Source: an uncultured Eubacteriales bacterium (GTDB lineage: Bacteria > Bacillota_A > Clostridia > Oscillospirales > Oscillospiraceae). Taken from it: a stretch of DNA of 64,000 nucleotides. Position 1 is the stretch's first letter, and each line of letters opens with the position of its first letter. Below the pieces are notes generated by a model. It made no database searches, was not told the DNA's origin, and was given only the letters and a program-made list of their open reading frames with translations. The stretch is from positions 1 through 64,000 of the forward strand of contig ONPY01000001.1 in NCBI GenBank assembly GCA_900319835.1, written 5' to 3'. This document shows positions 36,240 through 45,372 of the stretch, one piece after another. The position numbers and the translations under genes are program-made.

Positions 36240-37990
36240 CCCACGTCACTCCCTATGGTCAGGATCTTGGCCAGCGAATACAGCCGCAGCTCGCCGCGGC
36301 CCTGGAGCCGGATGCGCAGGTGATCGCAGCGCCGCGGGCGCACCGGCAGGGTGACGGTCCGGGTGCCGCGCATCTGGATGCTGCCCTGGCGGATCCACTC
36401 GCCGCTGGAGTCGTACATCACATATACCTCCACCCGGGCGCCCTCCTCCAGCGACAGGCGCAGGTTGAAGCGGGAGACGTATTTCCGGTCCGGCTGCTGG
36501 TAGTACAGCAGTCCCGTCTCGGCCGCCCAGGCGACAAAGGGCTCCTGCTCTCCCTCGCTTCCCAGCAGGGCCAGCAGCTCTCCCTCGCCCGTCACGGCAT
36601 AGAGCTCATCGCCCAGCTTTGCAAAGTCAGTCACCTGAAGCGCGTCCTCCCGCATCCAGAGACCGCGCCTCACGTCAAAGACAAAGAGCGACCAGTCTCC
36701 CCCCTCGTTTTTCATGGAGAGGTAGTAGCGGTCCCCCACAGCGCCGGCCGCAGCCTCGCCGTAGAGCTCGTCGCCCAGCTTCTCGCTGATGCTCTCGGGG
36801 AAGCTCCCCTGATAGGCGCACACGTCGCTGCGGCTCTTGTAAAACAGGGTCTCGTTGACCACCTGCAGGCTCTTGGCGCAGCCGGCCTGCACGCCCCGGC
36901 ACACCGTCTCCGTGACGGCGTGGGCGCCGATGGGAGACACCGCCACCCGGTGGATCCGATTCTCCTTGAAAAACGTGGGATAGCCCAGGTAGCTGACCGC
37001 CCCCGTCCAGGGCCCGTCGGAGCCCACGGAGGCCGTCCAGCTGTCGGTGCTCAGTCCCCGGTACTGCCGCCAGTTCTTGAAATCCCCCAGAGCGCAGCAG
37101 TAGAGTTCGTTGAGCATCTTCCCTCCGCTGACACCGTAGCGGCAGCCCCACAGGCGGTTGCGGCACTCGACGACGAAGTCCATCTCCGGCACACGCCGTT
37201 CGATGAGCACGCTCCCCTCTCTCTGGGTCAACGCCTCATCCAGCAGGCCGGTCACCACCAGATAATCCAGTGTGCCCTCTCCGCCGCCCACGGCGCGCAG
37301 GATCTTCTCCCCGTTGACGTTCTCCGCCTCCGCCCCGGAGATCGTCACACCGTCTCCGGCCCGGAAAAGCTGCGGCAGCTCGCCCTCGGAGACAAAGCGC
37401 AGCCTTGTGCATACGCTCTCCTCCGCGGTCCACTCCCCGGCCGTGCTGCTCCAGCGGCGCAGCACATGGGGCGTTGCCCCGGTATCCACCCAGAGCGCCC
37501 CGTTTTCCGGCTGCTCCGGCGCCGTATCCGAGGCCGCGGGTCTCGGCCAGTCTGTCCCGTCCTCCCGGCACAGGGTGTATTCCACCGCCCCGGTCGAGCG
37601 GTAGACCGCCTCCATGCTGCCGCAGTCCGCGGGATCGGCGGTGTTGTAGTAGACCTTGTCCGGGAAGACGCAGAGGGTTGCCCCCATGCTCACCAGCTGC
37701 TTTTCACCCGGGCTCAGTCTCTGCAGGGGCGTGGCCTCGCCGCCGTAATACAGCGTTCCGCCGTCTACCCAGGCCAGCTTCTCCTTGGCGGCAAGTCCCC
37801 CGGGCGCCTGCAGCAGGGCGACTCTCCCGCGCTTTTTCCGGTTGGCCAGCAGCGGGAAGAGGGCGCTGGTGAGGTTCTCCGTGTGGAAGAACTCCCCCTC
37901 GTCGATTTTCAGATTGTGATTGTATCCGCGGAAGGTGTCCGTCACCTCGCGCTCGTTGTACTCAAAGCCCAGTGTCGGCAGAAATGCCAT
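36236..37990 (-). CDS. Large phage structural protein, nozzle/tail-tubular-like (584 aa)
   Basis: I do not recognise a named family with certainty. The protein is all-beta with repeated blade-like units (KLAWVDGGTLYYGG, CVFPDKVYYNTA, NRLWGCRYG, NETLFYKSRSDVCAYQG, GDRYYLSMKNEGGDWSLFVFDVRRGLWMRED). It looks like a beta-propeller, as in tail nozzle (tubular protein B) of short-tailed phages. Position after capsid and the 122-residue candidate connector fits. GGAGG precedes the ATG. No tape-measure gene is present. Confidence 0.65.
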   Translation of the reverse strand: MAFLPTLGFEYNEREVTDTFRGYNHNLKIDEGEFFHTENLTSALFPLLANRKKRGRVALLQAPGGLAAKEKLAWVDGGTLYYGGEATPLQRLSPGEKQLVSMGATLCVFPDKVYYNTADPADCGSMEAVYRSTGAVEYTLCREDGTDWPRPAASDTAPEQPENGALWVDTGATPHVLRRWSSTAGEWTAEESVCTRLRFVSEGELPQLFRAGDGVTISGAEAENVNGEKILRAVGGGEGTLDYLVVTGLLDEALTQREGSVLIERRVPEMDFVVECRNRLWGCRYGVSGGKMLNELYCCALGDFKNWRQYRGLSTDSWTASVGSDGPWTGAVSYLGYPTFFKENRIHRVAVSPIGAHAVTETVCRGVQAGCAKSLQVVNETLFYKSRSDVCAYQGSFPESISEKLGDELYGEAAAGAVGDRYYLSMKNEGGDWSLFVFDVRRGLWMREDALQVTDFAKLGDELYAVTGEGELLALLGSEGEQEPFVAWAAETGLLYYQQPDRKYVSRFNLRLSLEEGARVEVYVMYDSSGEWIRQGSIQMRGTRTVTLPVRPRRCDHLRIRLQGRGELRLYSLAKILTIGSDVG

Positions 37991-37999
37991 GGTGTCCTC

Positions 38000-38368
38000 C
38001 TAAAACACGAAATGTGTCCCGGCCCGGAGCGGTCTGTGGGTGCGCTGGTAAAAGTTCGCCCAACCGGTGTAGGCGCTGTTGAACATGGTCATGCGCCTGT
38101 TGTAGCGCTGGGTCTCGCTGTTCTCCGCCGCGATCATCGCCTGCAGGTAGTAGTAATACAGGTCCTCACCGTAGGGCGCGCCCACCAGCAGCTCCTCGTC
38201 GCCGGTCTGGTAGACGGGCGCCTCTTCCGTCTGAGCCTTCTCGTGGGTCCGTATCATCTCGTGGAAGATCTTCCCGTCCAGGGACGAAAGCCAGTGGAGC
38301 TTCTGCTCGGGGGAGTAGTCGTTGGGCTCCAGCAGATCCACCCGTTCGATGATATCAATTGCTTTCAT
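38000..38368 (-). CDS. Candidate head-tail connector (122 aa)
   Basis: MKAIDIIERVDLLEPNDYSPEQKLHWLSSLDGKIFHEMIRTHEKA is a helical start like small head-completion or adaptor proteins of short-tailed phages. The middle YGEDLYYYYLQAMIAAENSETQRYNRRMTMFNSAYTGW fits adaptor folds. The role is inferred from place between capsid and nozzle candidates. Upstream in-frame sequence crosses a repeat and is not coding. Confidence 0.68.
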   Translation of the reverse strand: MKAIDIIERVDLLEPNDYSPEQKLHWLSSLDGKIFHEMIRTHEKAQTEEAPVYQTGDEELLVGAPYGEDLYYYYLQAMIAAENSETQRYNRRMTMFNSAYTGWANFYQRTHRPLRAGTHFVF

Positions 38369-38523
38369 AGTCCTCACCCCTTCGCCCGGGAGGCCGAAGC
38401 CTCCCGGGTTTTTCCTGTTTCCGGCATGCAGCATTGCTTTGCCCCTGCCTCCCGTCATTCCGAACCAGTGCGCGCACTGGTGTGAAAATCCGTCTCCAAG
38501 GGCTTGCAGCATGCCCTTCTCTC
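38369..38523. repeat. Gap with hairpin and partial family A repeat inside the phage cassette
   Basis: 38,385-38,413 is a CCCGGGAGG/CCTCCCGGG hairpin followed by TTTTT on the rightward strand. 38,453-38,505 is a half-length family A repeat (GTCATTCCGAACCAGTGC ... CACTGGTGTGAAAATCCG). A host repeat between two phage morphogenesis genes is notable. Confidence 0.65.
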
Positions 38524-38736
38524 TTACTTGCCGGTGTTTTTCATCACGGCCATGCTCTCGTACATGCGCTCAGCCGCTCTCTCGCCTCTGGCGATCTCCT
38601 CGGCGACCGCCGGGGGGACCATGGATTTCTTGCCCCGGGGCAGCAGGTAGTTGACGCCGTTGATGCCCACAAAGAGATTGGGATCGGCGCGGTCGCCGCC
38701 TCTGGGGATAAAGACCTCGATGCGTTTGTTGTCCAT
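38524..38736 (-). CDS. Small phage protein after the capsid gene (70 aa)
   Basis: MDNKRIEVFIPRGGDRADPNLFVGINGVNYLLPRGKKSMVPPAVAEEI is typical of small proteins encoded next to N4-gp56 capsid genes in Clostridial phages, possibly a head decoration or completion factor. AGGAGG lies before the ATG. No enzymatic motif is visible. Confidence 0.7.
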   Translation of the reverse strand: MDNKRIEVFIPRGGDRADPNLFVGINGVNYLLPRGKKSMVPPAVAEEIARGERAAERMYESMAVMKNTGK

Positions 38737-38753
38737 GTGTCGTCCTCCTTTGA

Positions 38754-39827
38754 TCAGTTGGCCTCGTCAGCCGCGGAGAAGGAGCTGGTGCTCATCACGC
38801 GCAGCAGGCGCTCGGGGTAAAGAATGGTGGCGCCGTTGGTCTCGAACTTGTAGCCGATGGTGGAGAACTGGTTGAGGGGCCCTCCGATCTCGCCCTTGTC
38901 ATGGATGATCATCTCCAGCGCGCCGCCCTCGGGGTCGATGATGCCGAAGGAGTCCTTGCCGAAGAAGTAGCTGGCGTAGACGGCGATGGAATCGCCCTCC
39001 TCCTTGATGACCGGGGCAAACACGTCCTCGATGAAGCGCACGCCGTGCAGCTCGCCGATCTCGCCGTTGAAGATTTCCTCGGGGGCGGCGTACTTGTGGG
39101 CCTCGATCCAGGCGTCGCTGGCTCTCAGGTCGTGGGCCACGGAGGGGTGGATCACCGCGTAGTACTTGCCGCCGATGCGGGGCACGCGGTTTTTCTTGAG
39201 GGCGGTGACGGCCTTGTTGACCATCTCCGGGGTGAGATGGCAGTGGTAGGTGGCATCCTCCTTCAGCTCGCTCTTGGAAGCGGGCGTCGCGTTGATGGAG
39301 CCGTCGGCGCGCTTGATCTTGTCGCAGTAGAGCACGTTGAGGTTGGTGTACAGCGCGTCACGGATCAGGGCCTCCTGGGTCTCCGCTGCGGAGGCGCCCA
39401 TCTCCTCCGTGGCGCCGAGGATCACGTCGTCATAGGCGCGCAGCTCCAGCTTGTCGGTGATGGCGGTGTAGGTGCCGTACTGATCCACCGCGCCGGTCAC
39501 GGCGGTAACGCCGAACTTCTGGCCGGTGGGGATCACGCCCTCGGTGAGCTTCGAGGCCTTGTCAAAGGTGTTCCACTTGCGCCACTCCACGCTGCCGTGG
39601 TGGTTGGCGGGCAGCGGCTGGCGCTTGGCAAACTGAGCGTAGAACAGCTCGGTTCTGGCGTTCTCCAGCAGCTCCGTGTCGTAGAAGGCCTTCAGCTCGG
39701 CCGAGAGGCTGTGGCTGTTGTCGAAGGCGGTCTGCTCGCCGGTGGCGGCGTTGACGAAGCCCTCGGTGGTGTTGACGAGGCTGCCGGCCTCGGCAAAGAA
39801 CTGCAGGTCAAAGATACTGTTCGTCAT
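38754..39827 (-). CDS. Major capsid protein, N4-gp56 family
   Basis: This 357-residue HK97-fold capsid protein has the N4-gp56 family layout. The N-terminus NSIFDLQFFAE is followed by KAFYDTELLENARTELFYAQFAKRQPLPANHHGSVEWRKW, then AITDKLELRAYDDVILGATEEMG, YAVIHPSVAHDLRA, and FFGKDSFGIIDPEGGALEMIIHDKG. AAAGGA precedes the ATG chosen; the upstream in-frame extension has no support. The family forms heads of short-tailed and some long-tailed phages. Confidence 0.88.
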   Translation of the reverse strand: MTNSIFDLQFFAEAGSLVNTTEGFVNAATGEQTAFDNSHSLSAELKAFYDTELLENARTELFYAQFAKRQPLPANHHGSVEWRKWNTFDKASKLTEGVIPTGQKFGVTAVTGAVDQYGTYTAITDKLELRAYDDVILGATEEMGASAAETQEALIRDALYTNLNVLYCDKIKRADGSINATPASKSELKEDATYHCHLTPEMVNKAVTALKKNRVPRIGGKYYAVIHPSVAHDLRASDAWIEAHKYAAPEEIFNGEIGELHGVRFIEDVFAPVIKEEGDSIAVYASYFFGKDSFGIIDPEGGALEMIIHDKGEIGGPLNQFSTIGYKFETNGATILYPERLLRVMSTSSFSAADEAN

Positions 39828-39930
39828 GTTTTCATCCTTTCTGATGTCCTTTATGGACAAACTCGGCTCCCTGCTGAGGGAGCCGGCACGGCGTCCTGTG
39901 CCGTGCCTGTGGGGTCTCACCCCCATCGCT

Positions 39931-40656
39931 TTACTCCCCGACCGGGAGCTTTCGTCCCTGGGCCCCGGCCTCCAGGATGCGCTTTTTCAGCGCCTCCCGC
40001 TCCTGCCGGGACAACCCTCTGGGGTCCGTCCCCAGCCGGGACGCGCTCTGTCCCCCGTGGTTTTCCCGGGGGCGGGAAGCCTGGGCGCGCATACTGCGGC
40101 TGAAGGCCTCCAGGCTCTTCCTCGCCGCCTGCTCTCCGATCTGGCCCCGGTGCCGCGCGTAGTAGGCGTCGGCCAGACTCACGCCGCTGTGCGGCGCGGT
40201 CAGGCGCAGGAAGGCCGGATCCTCCAGCTCCCGCAGCAGGTCAAAGTCCGGCAGGGTCTCGCGCAGCAGCGCCGCCTCTTCCAGCAGCGCGTCCAGGTGC
40301 CCCCGGATCTCCTCTCTCTGCTGCCGTGCTTCCCCGCGGATCCGCTCGGCCATCCCTTCGGCGTCAAAGTCCGCCTCCCCGCCGTAACGCTCCCGCAGGG
40401 CCTCCAGCACCGGCGCCATCTTCTGCAGCGTCTCCTCCGCGTTCATCCGGTTGCGCAGCCTGTGCTGCACGATGCTCTGCACCGCCGCGTCATAGCACTT
40501 CCGGTAGTCCGGGTCCCGCAGGATGTCCTCCCAGCTGGGCTTTTTGCTTTCCACCGGGGAGGGCGTTCCCTCCTCCGGGCTTGCTGTGGTCTCGGTTTCC
40601 GTCTCCGGCGCGCTCTGCTCCTGAGACAGGTCCGGGCTCTGCCATTGGTTTTCCAT
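39931..40656 (-). CDS. Putative capsid scaffolding protein
   Basis: This 241-residue acidic, helix-rich protein has a disordered Glu/Thr/Pro start, a central coiled coil (LRNRMNAEETLQKMAPVLEALRERYGG, IRGEARQQREEIRGHLDALLEEAALLRE) and a basic C-terminus. Such features and the place directly upstream of the capsid gene fit a scaffold. GGAG precedes the ATG. Called from position and composition, not from a recognised family. Confidence 0.65.
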   Translation of the reverse strand: MENQWQSPDLSQEQSAPETETETTASPEEGTPSPVESKKPSWEDILRDPDYRKCYDAAVQSIVQHRLRNRMNAEETLQKMAPVLEALRERYGGEADFDAEGMAERIRGEARQQREEIRGHLDALLEEAALLRETLPDFDLLRELEDPAFLRLTAPHSGVSLADAYYARHRGQIGEQAARKSLEAFSRSMRAQASRPRENHGGQSASRLGTDPRGLSRQEREALKKRILEAGAQGRKLPVGE

Positions 40657-40713
40657 GCTGTCTTCTCCTTTATCTCATGCCCCTCTGCAGCGGGGCGAAA
40701 GGGCGTTTTTCTC

Positions 40714-41547
40714 TCAGGTTCTGCGGCTCTTGCCGGTGCTGGAGCCGCTGCCCTTGGCGTTGGCGGCAAGTTTGGTCCGCTCGGCGCCGGTGCCGGCGGC
40801 TTTGTTTGTCTTGCTGCTGGAGCCGCCCCCGCCGCCCCAGTAGTAGTCGATCCCGCCTCCGCCGCCTCCCGCGGCGACAGGCAGCAATCCGTTTACCCGC
40901 AGGTACTCATTCCGCAGCGCGTCGGCCTGGGCCTTGCTCATTCCGGCGGCTGCCAGCTCTGCGCTCTCCGGCTCATAGCCGCTCTTGGAGATGATCTCCA
41001 CCAGGTTCTTGTAGGCGGTCTGTCTCCGGTCATAGCCCTTCTGTTCGATCTCGGAAGCCCGTGCGGCCTTGTCCCTGGCCCGGCCGTACTCGCGCTCCGC
41101 GAGGGCGGAGGCCGCGTTGAACTGGCCGGAGAGCTGCTCGCCCTCCGCCTGCCATTTCTTGAGCGCCGCGCCGTAGAGCTCCGGCATGGCGTCTCCCAGC
41201 TTCTGCAGGTATGCGTCATACTGCTGCTGGCCCACGGTCTGACCGTAGCTGGAGCTGTAGCCGCCCGTCAGGTGGGCCGCCTGGCCCATGGTGTCCTGCA
41301 TGGCAAGGCGCCCCTCCCGTGCATAGCGGTCGCGGTAGCTGTTGAACAGGGGGTCGCTTTCCGCGTCATAGCGGAAAGCGGGCCGCTGCACGATTTTCTC
41401 AAAGAGTCTCCCGATCTCCCCGTCGTAGCTGGACGTAAAATCCGGCAGCTCCTGCTCGGCCTGCTTCAGCGCGGCCATGGTCTCCGCGTAGGCGGGGGCC
41501 TCCGCCGCGCTTCTCTCTTCCTTTTTGATGACGGTCTCCTGTGTCAT
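40714..41547 (-). CDS. Phage structural protein, possibly internal virion protein (277 aa)
   Basis: This helical, Ala/Gln/Tyr-rich protein contains TMGQAAHLTGGYSSSYGQTVGQQQYDAYLQKLGDAMPELYGAALKKW, a block seen in proteins encoded between portal and capsid in Clostridial phages. A Gly/Ser-rich tail follows (AAGGGGGGIDYYWGGGGGSSS). It may be carried inside the head. It overlaps the Prp-like gene by 4 nt. Confidence 0.65.
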   Translation of the reverse strand: MTQETVIKKEERSAAEAPAYAETMAALKQAEQELPDFTSSYDGEIGRLFEKIVQRPAFRYDAESDPLFNSYRDRYAREGRLAMQDTMGQAAHLTGGYSSSYGQTVGQQQYDAYLQKLGDAMPELYGAALKKWQAEGEQLSGQFNAASALAEREYGRARDKAARASEIEQKGYDRRQTAYKNLVEIISKSGYEPESAELAAAGMSKAQADALRNEYLRVNGLLPVAAGGGGGGIDYYWGGGGGSSSKTNKAAGTGAERTKLAANAKGSGSSTGKSRRT

Positions 41548-41885
41548 CCGGCATTCTCCTCTCCCGCTTCCGCGTCGTCTTGTCTCAAGCTCACATACGC
41601 CGGTCTCTCCTCGGCCAGCAGGGCCAGTCCCGCCGCCACGGTGTCAAAGCACTCCCGGCAGCTCTCTTCAAAGCCCTCCTCCGGGAAGCACTCGACGCAA
41701 AAGCGCCCCGGCCCCCGGCTCACCGCCGGCAGGTAGTCTTCCTCTCTCTCATGCACGCGTCTCTCCAGGGTCATGCTCAGCATGCTCACTGCTGCGCACA
41801 CCGGGTCGGTCCCTCTGACGCCGGCCCCGGTGTGTCCCTCCATGGTCAGGCGCAGATGCTCCCGGTCATAAACCGCTCTCGTCAT
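41544..41885 (-). CDS. Prp-like cysteine protease, possible prohead protease
   Basis: This 113-residue protein has the Prp signature: GHTG (His) followed at the right distance by DPVCAAVSML (Cys), as in the Firmicute protease that trims ribosomal protein L27. Here it lies between portal and capsid genes, the place of the maturation protease in phages. Host Prp cleaves capsid and scaffold of staphylococcal phage 80alpha, so this family can act on phage heads. A CFPEEGFEESCRECFDTVA segment adds extra cysteines. Both ends overlap neighbours. Confidence 0.7.
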   Translation of the reverse strand: MTRAVYDREHLRLTMEGHTGAGVRGTDPVCAAVSMLSMTLERRVHEREEDYLPAVSRGPGRFCVECFPEEGFEESCRECFDTVAAGLALLAEERPAYVSLRQDDAEAGEENAG

Positions 41886-43726
41886 CTGCCGCCTCCCGGC
41901 TGTCCGGCGCTGCTGGCCCGGATTCTCGCCTTCTCGATCCGATTGGCTTCCCGGCCGCCTCTCGTCTGCTTTCGTCTGCCCGGCACGGCGGCGCTTCTGC
42001 CGCCGGTGATCCCGGCCATCAGGGCCTCCGCCCGTTCCGGCTCGTACTTCTGGGTCAGCGCCAGGGCGTACTGCTGGTAGAGCGCCAGCTGACGCTGCAT
42101 GGTACCGTTTGCGGCGAGCCTCTGCATCAGCTCGTCCTTGCCCTCAAACTCCATCATGCTCATACAGGCCAAAGCCTGGTCGCTCTGCTCCTGGGAAAAG
42201 AAGCCCAGCTGGTAAAACTGCAGCGCCAGCTCGTTCTGGGTCAGCCTGCTGTAGGCGCTGCTCTTGGCGGGGACGACCCGGATGTCGAACACCGGCTGCC
42301 GCAGCCCCAGGTCGATCTGGCCGAAGCTGCCCAGGGGCTGGGGTCTGAGATGGCTGTTGTCGTAGGCTACGAAGTCCTCGGTGCCGAGCCTGCCGGTGAT
42401 GCGAAACTGCCGGGGCAGCTCGTAAAACTGGCGGATCAGCTCGATGCAGAGGTTGATGATCTGGGCGTACACCCGGTAGCTGGCCCTGGTGGCGTCGCGC
42501 GAGCCCTTGCCGCTGGCCTCCTGGAGGGCGGCGATGGCGGAGGCCGCGGTGACGCCGGTGTTGACCAGGCCCGCGGAGGTCTCGGTATTGCCGGAGGTCT
42601 CCCGCAGCTCGTTGATGAGGCTGGTGCGCATGTTGAGATAGTGGCCGCTCAGCGGGCGGTAATCCACCATGCGCAGGCTGTCCTCGCCGAGGTTGCCGTT
42701 GACGTGGACGATGGGATTGGCGAGATTGAGGAACTCCTCCTCGTTGACCGCCCCGTCCACTCGCTGGAAGTACCTGGGCGTGGCGCCCACCATCGTGTTT
42801 TTCAAAAAGGCGGTCTGCATCAGGTCGATCTGGGTCTGGCTGTTGCGGCACAGGTCGATGAACCCGTAGCCGCAGGGGCTGCCCTCCACGGGGAACAGGC
42901 TGTCAAACACGAAGGGGTAGAGCCCGTGGTCGTACAGTCCCGCGCCCGTGAGCGCCTCCGGATTCTCCGCCTGCTCGTTCTCGGTGGCGTAGAGCAGGGT
43001 GCTCCCCACATACTTGCAGTAGTGGAGCACGCTTCGCCCGCCCTCGCGCTTTTTGTAGTAGACCTCGATGACCGTGGACTTGCCGTCCGTAGGCACGCTG
43101 TCGTCGTAGAGAAAGCGCGTGGCGGAGAAGCTCAGGCTCTTGAGCTTTCCCGCCAGCTGCGGGTAGCGCTCCGTCAACTCCTCGTTGTTCTCCAGCCTTG
43201 TGTGGAAGAAATACCGGCTCTCCTGGATATCTCCGACACCGGGCTCCCAGAACACGTTGAGCAGATCCACCCGCTCGATGGCGATATCGCCCAGGCCCTC
43301 GGCCTTCTCCGGATCCCAGAAGACCTTGTACACGCCGGTGCCGGTCTTGAGCTTCTGCCACATGGCGTCCGAGTAAGTCTTCTCAAAGCCGTTCTGCTCC
43401 AGGATGACCGGCAGCACCTTGGTCAGGATCCTGGCCTCGGGCCTGTCGTCTGGCTCCCGGGGCAGGATGTTCGGCTCGGGGTAGGCGTCCATGGCGTCGG
43501 CGTGCTTGGACACGATCACATTGTGCAGCCAGCCCGAGGCGGCCTGAAAGCCGTCCTGGCCCTGGGTGTTTTTCCGCTCCTCCGCGCTGTTGCGCAGCTT
43601 CCACCAGTTCTCACTGGCCACGGTGCGCCGCTCGATGCTGGCCTTGCCCGCCTTGTATTTCTGGAGGATGCCGGTAAACTCCCTCAGCCGTTTTTCATCC
43701 ACCGGCAAAATCATCGTCTCATTCAT
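41882..43726 (-). CDS. Phage portal protein
   Basis: This 614-residue protein has portal features: an N-terminal GWLHNVIVSKHADAMDAYPEPNILPREPDD stretch, a mixed core, and a long helical region (GNLGEDSLRMVDYRPLSGHYLNMRTSLINELRETSGNTETSAGLV). Size and layout match the portals of short-tailed phages of the P22/T7-like type. It lies between the large terminase and the Prp-like protease. It forms the ring through which DNA is packaged. Confidence 0.82.
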   Translation of the reverse strand: MNETMILPVDEKRLREFTGILQKYKAGKASIERRTVASENWWKLRNSAEERKNTQGQDGFQAASGWLHNVIVSKHADAMDAYPEPNILPREPDDRPEARILTKVLPVILEQNGFEKTYSDAMWQKLKTGTGVYKVFWDPEKAEGLGDIAIERVDLLNVFWEPGVGDIQESRYFFHTRLENNEELTERYPQLAGKLKSLSFSATRFLYDDSVPTDGKSTVIEVYYKKREGGRSVLHYCKYVGSTLLYATENEQAENPEALTGAGLYDHGLYPFVFDSLFPVEGSPCGYGFIDLCRNSQTQIDLMQTAFLKNTMVGATPRYFQRVDGAVNEEEFLNLANPIVHVNGNLGEDSLRMVDYRPLSGHYLNMRTSLINELRETSGNTETSAGLVNTGVTAASAIAALQEASGKGSRDATRASYRVYAQIINLCIELIRQFYELPRQFRITGRLGTEDFVAYDNSHLRPQPLGSFGQIDLGLRQPVFDIRVVPAKSSAYSRLTQNELALQFYQLGFFSQEQSDQALACMSMMEFEGKDELMQRLAANGTMQRQLALYQQYALALTQKYEPERAEALMAGITGGRSAAVPGRRKQTRGGREANRIEKARIRASSAGQPGGGR

Positions 43727-43834
43727 TTTTTGCTCCTTTATTTCAAGTGCGTCCTTGCTCTGTAGGGGAGGGGCGCCTGTGCCCTTCAGGGGTATGCCCC
43801 TCCCGTTTGTTCGTGGTTCCCCCGAAATCGGTCT

Positions 43835-45259
43835 TTACCTCTTCAGCGGATCGATCAGAGTCTCCGCCTCCTGCTTCTCCGCCAGGGGTTTGACCGGACG
43901 TGACATACAGAGATAGCGCCACTCGTCGGCCACGTGGTCCTCCAGCTCCGTGTCCAGATCCTCGGGTCTCGCCTTGTGAAACATCATCATGGGGATGGTG
44001 CGGATGAAGGCCCTGCAGTTGGAAAAGACATACATTCTGCTGTAGCCCTCCCGGTCAAACTGCAGCCGATAGTGGCACTGCATCCAGCCGGGGACGCGCT
44101 TGTTGTCCCCGGGCACGAACCACACGCCATAGCGCGCGGCGGTATCCGCGATGCTCTCGCCGCGGCTCGCGTCCCAGATGGCGGGATCAGCCACGCCCTC
44201 GATCTGTTTTCCTTTGAGCCAGGGGTGCTCATGCTCGATGCGGGCGATCTCCTGAAACTGCCGGTCCGGCGTCCAGCGCAGCCCCTCGTTGGGGGTGCCG
44301 GTACAGCCGTAGAGCTCCAGGATGCGGTAGATCACGCCCTCGTAGTCCACCGCCCACCACGCGCAGGAGAAGGGCTTGCCGTAGCCGAAGTCGTAGCTTC
44401 TGAGGATGCGCCATCCCCTTCTGGGCCCTGTCGTCAGCTCCAGCGGCTCGATCACGTGGCACCATCTGCCCTGCTTTTTGAGTTCCTCCTGCGTCAGCTC
44501 GCAACCCGCCTCCCGCGCGGCGCTGACATCCGGCGTGATGCGGAAGTCCTCAAAGAACTGCCCTTCAAACACCTCCCAGCTGCCGTAGCGCCAGGCGGCC
44601 CGGAGCTTGGGCGGCAGGGCCTCCAGCTGCCGGATGTAGTCGGGGTCGGCCTCCATCAGCGCCCGGTTGTCGGTCACCAGCGCCTGGATGAAGCTGTGCT
44701 CCTCCGGCCGCTCGCCCTCCTTGAAGCGGCGGTCGATGAACAGCCGCTTGACCCAGGCGTGGCCCTCGCCGCCGGGATTGCAGGTGTAGTAGACGCGCTT
44801 GGGAAAATCGTTGACGCCGCGCACGCAGGCTCGCAGCTTCTCCATCCGCTCCTCGGACTGCTGCGTGGCCTCGTCCACAAACAGCACGTCGATCTCGCTG
44901 CCCTGAAAGCGCAGCGCGTCCCGGTCGTTTTCCAGATAGCGGAACAGGATGCGGCTGCCGTTGGGAAAGGAGATCATTTTCAGACTGTCGTTGTAGGCGG
45001 CGATACGCTCTTCCTCCGCCTTGTAGCAGCCCAGCATCGCGCAGAGGGGCAGGATGTGGTTTTCCCGCAGCTCGGGGTAGGTACGGCGCACGATCATCAC
45101 CTTGATCCCCGCGTATCTGAGGCACAGCAGCACCGCCTTGACCCGCACGGCCCAGCTCTTGCCGCCGCCGCGCGCTCCGCCGTAGCCCACGTATTTGTGC
45201 TCGTCCAGCAGAAACTGCTTCTGCTTCTCGCTGGGCTGCGGCAGCTTCAGCTCCGGCAT
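43835..45259 (-). CDS. Phage terminase large subunit
   Basis: This 474-residue packaging motor has the ATPase Walker A GGARGGGKS (27-35), Walker B IDVLFVDEAT and coupling motif YYTCNPGG. The C-terminal RNase H-like nuclease has acidic residues in SYDFGYGKPFSCAWW and GVADPAIWD. AGGAGG lies before MPELKL; the longer frame upstream crosses a family B repeat and is not coding. All motor and nuclease motifs look intact. The packaging mode (cos, pac or headful) cannot be read from it. Confidence 0.9.
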   Translation of the reverse strand: MPELKLPQPSEKQKQFLLDEHKYVGYGGARGGGKSWAVRVKAVLLCLRYAGIKVMIVRRTYPELRENHILPLCAMLGCYKAEEERIAAYNDSLKMISFPNGSRILFRYLENDRDALRFQGSEIDVLFVDEATQQSEERMEKLRACVRGVNDFPKRVYYTCNPGGEGHAWVKRLFIDRRFKEGERPEEHSFIQALVTDNRALMEADPDYIRQLEALPPKLRAAWRYGSWEVFEGQFFEDFRITPDVSAAREAGCELTQEELKKQGRWCHVIEPLELTTGPRRGWRILRSYDFGYGKPFSCAWWAVDYEGVIYRILELYGCTGTPNEGLRWTPDRQFQEIARIEHEHPWLKGKQIEGVADPAIWDASRGESIADTAARYGVWFVPGDNKRVPGWMQCHYRLQFDREGYSRMYVFSNCRAFIRTIPMMMFHKARPEDLDTELEDHVADEWRYLCMSRPVKPLAEKQEAETLIDPLKR

Positions 45260-45299
45260 CGAATCTCCTCCTCTCTGCACGTTGCCTCCCGCCTTGCTC

Positions 45300-45349
45300 C
45301 TTGGCCCCCTTTCGAAAAAGGGGGCTCCGCGAAGCGGTGGGGGATCGGA
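45300..45349. repeat. Family B repeat between the terminase genes
   Basis: GCCCCCTTTCGAAAAAGGGGGC is the hairpin, followed by TCCGCGAAGCGGTGGGGGATCGG. It sits in the gap between the small and large terminase genes. Confidence 0.65.
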
Positions 45350-45372
45350 GGCTTCTGCCAGGTCCTCCCCCG

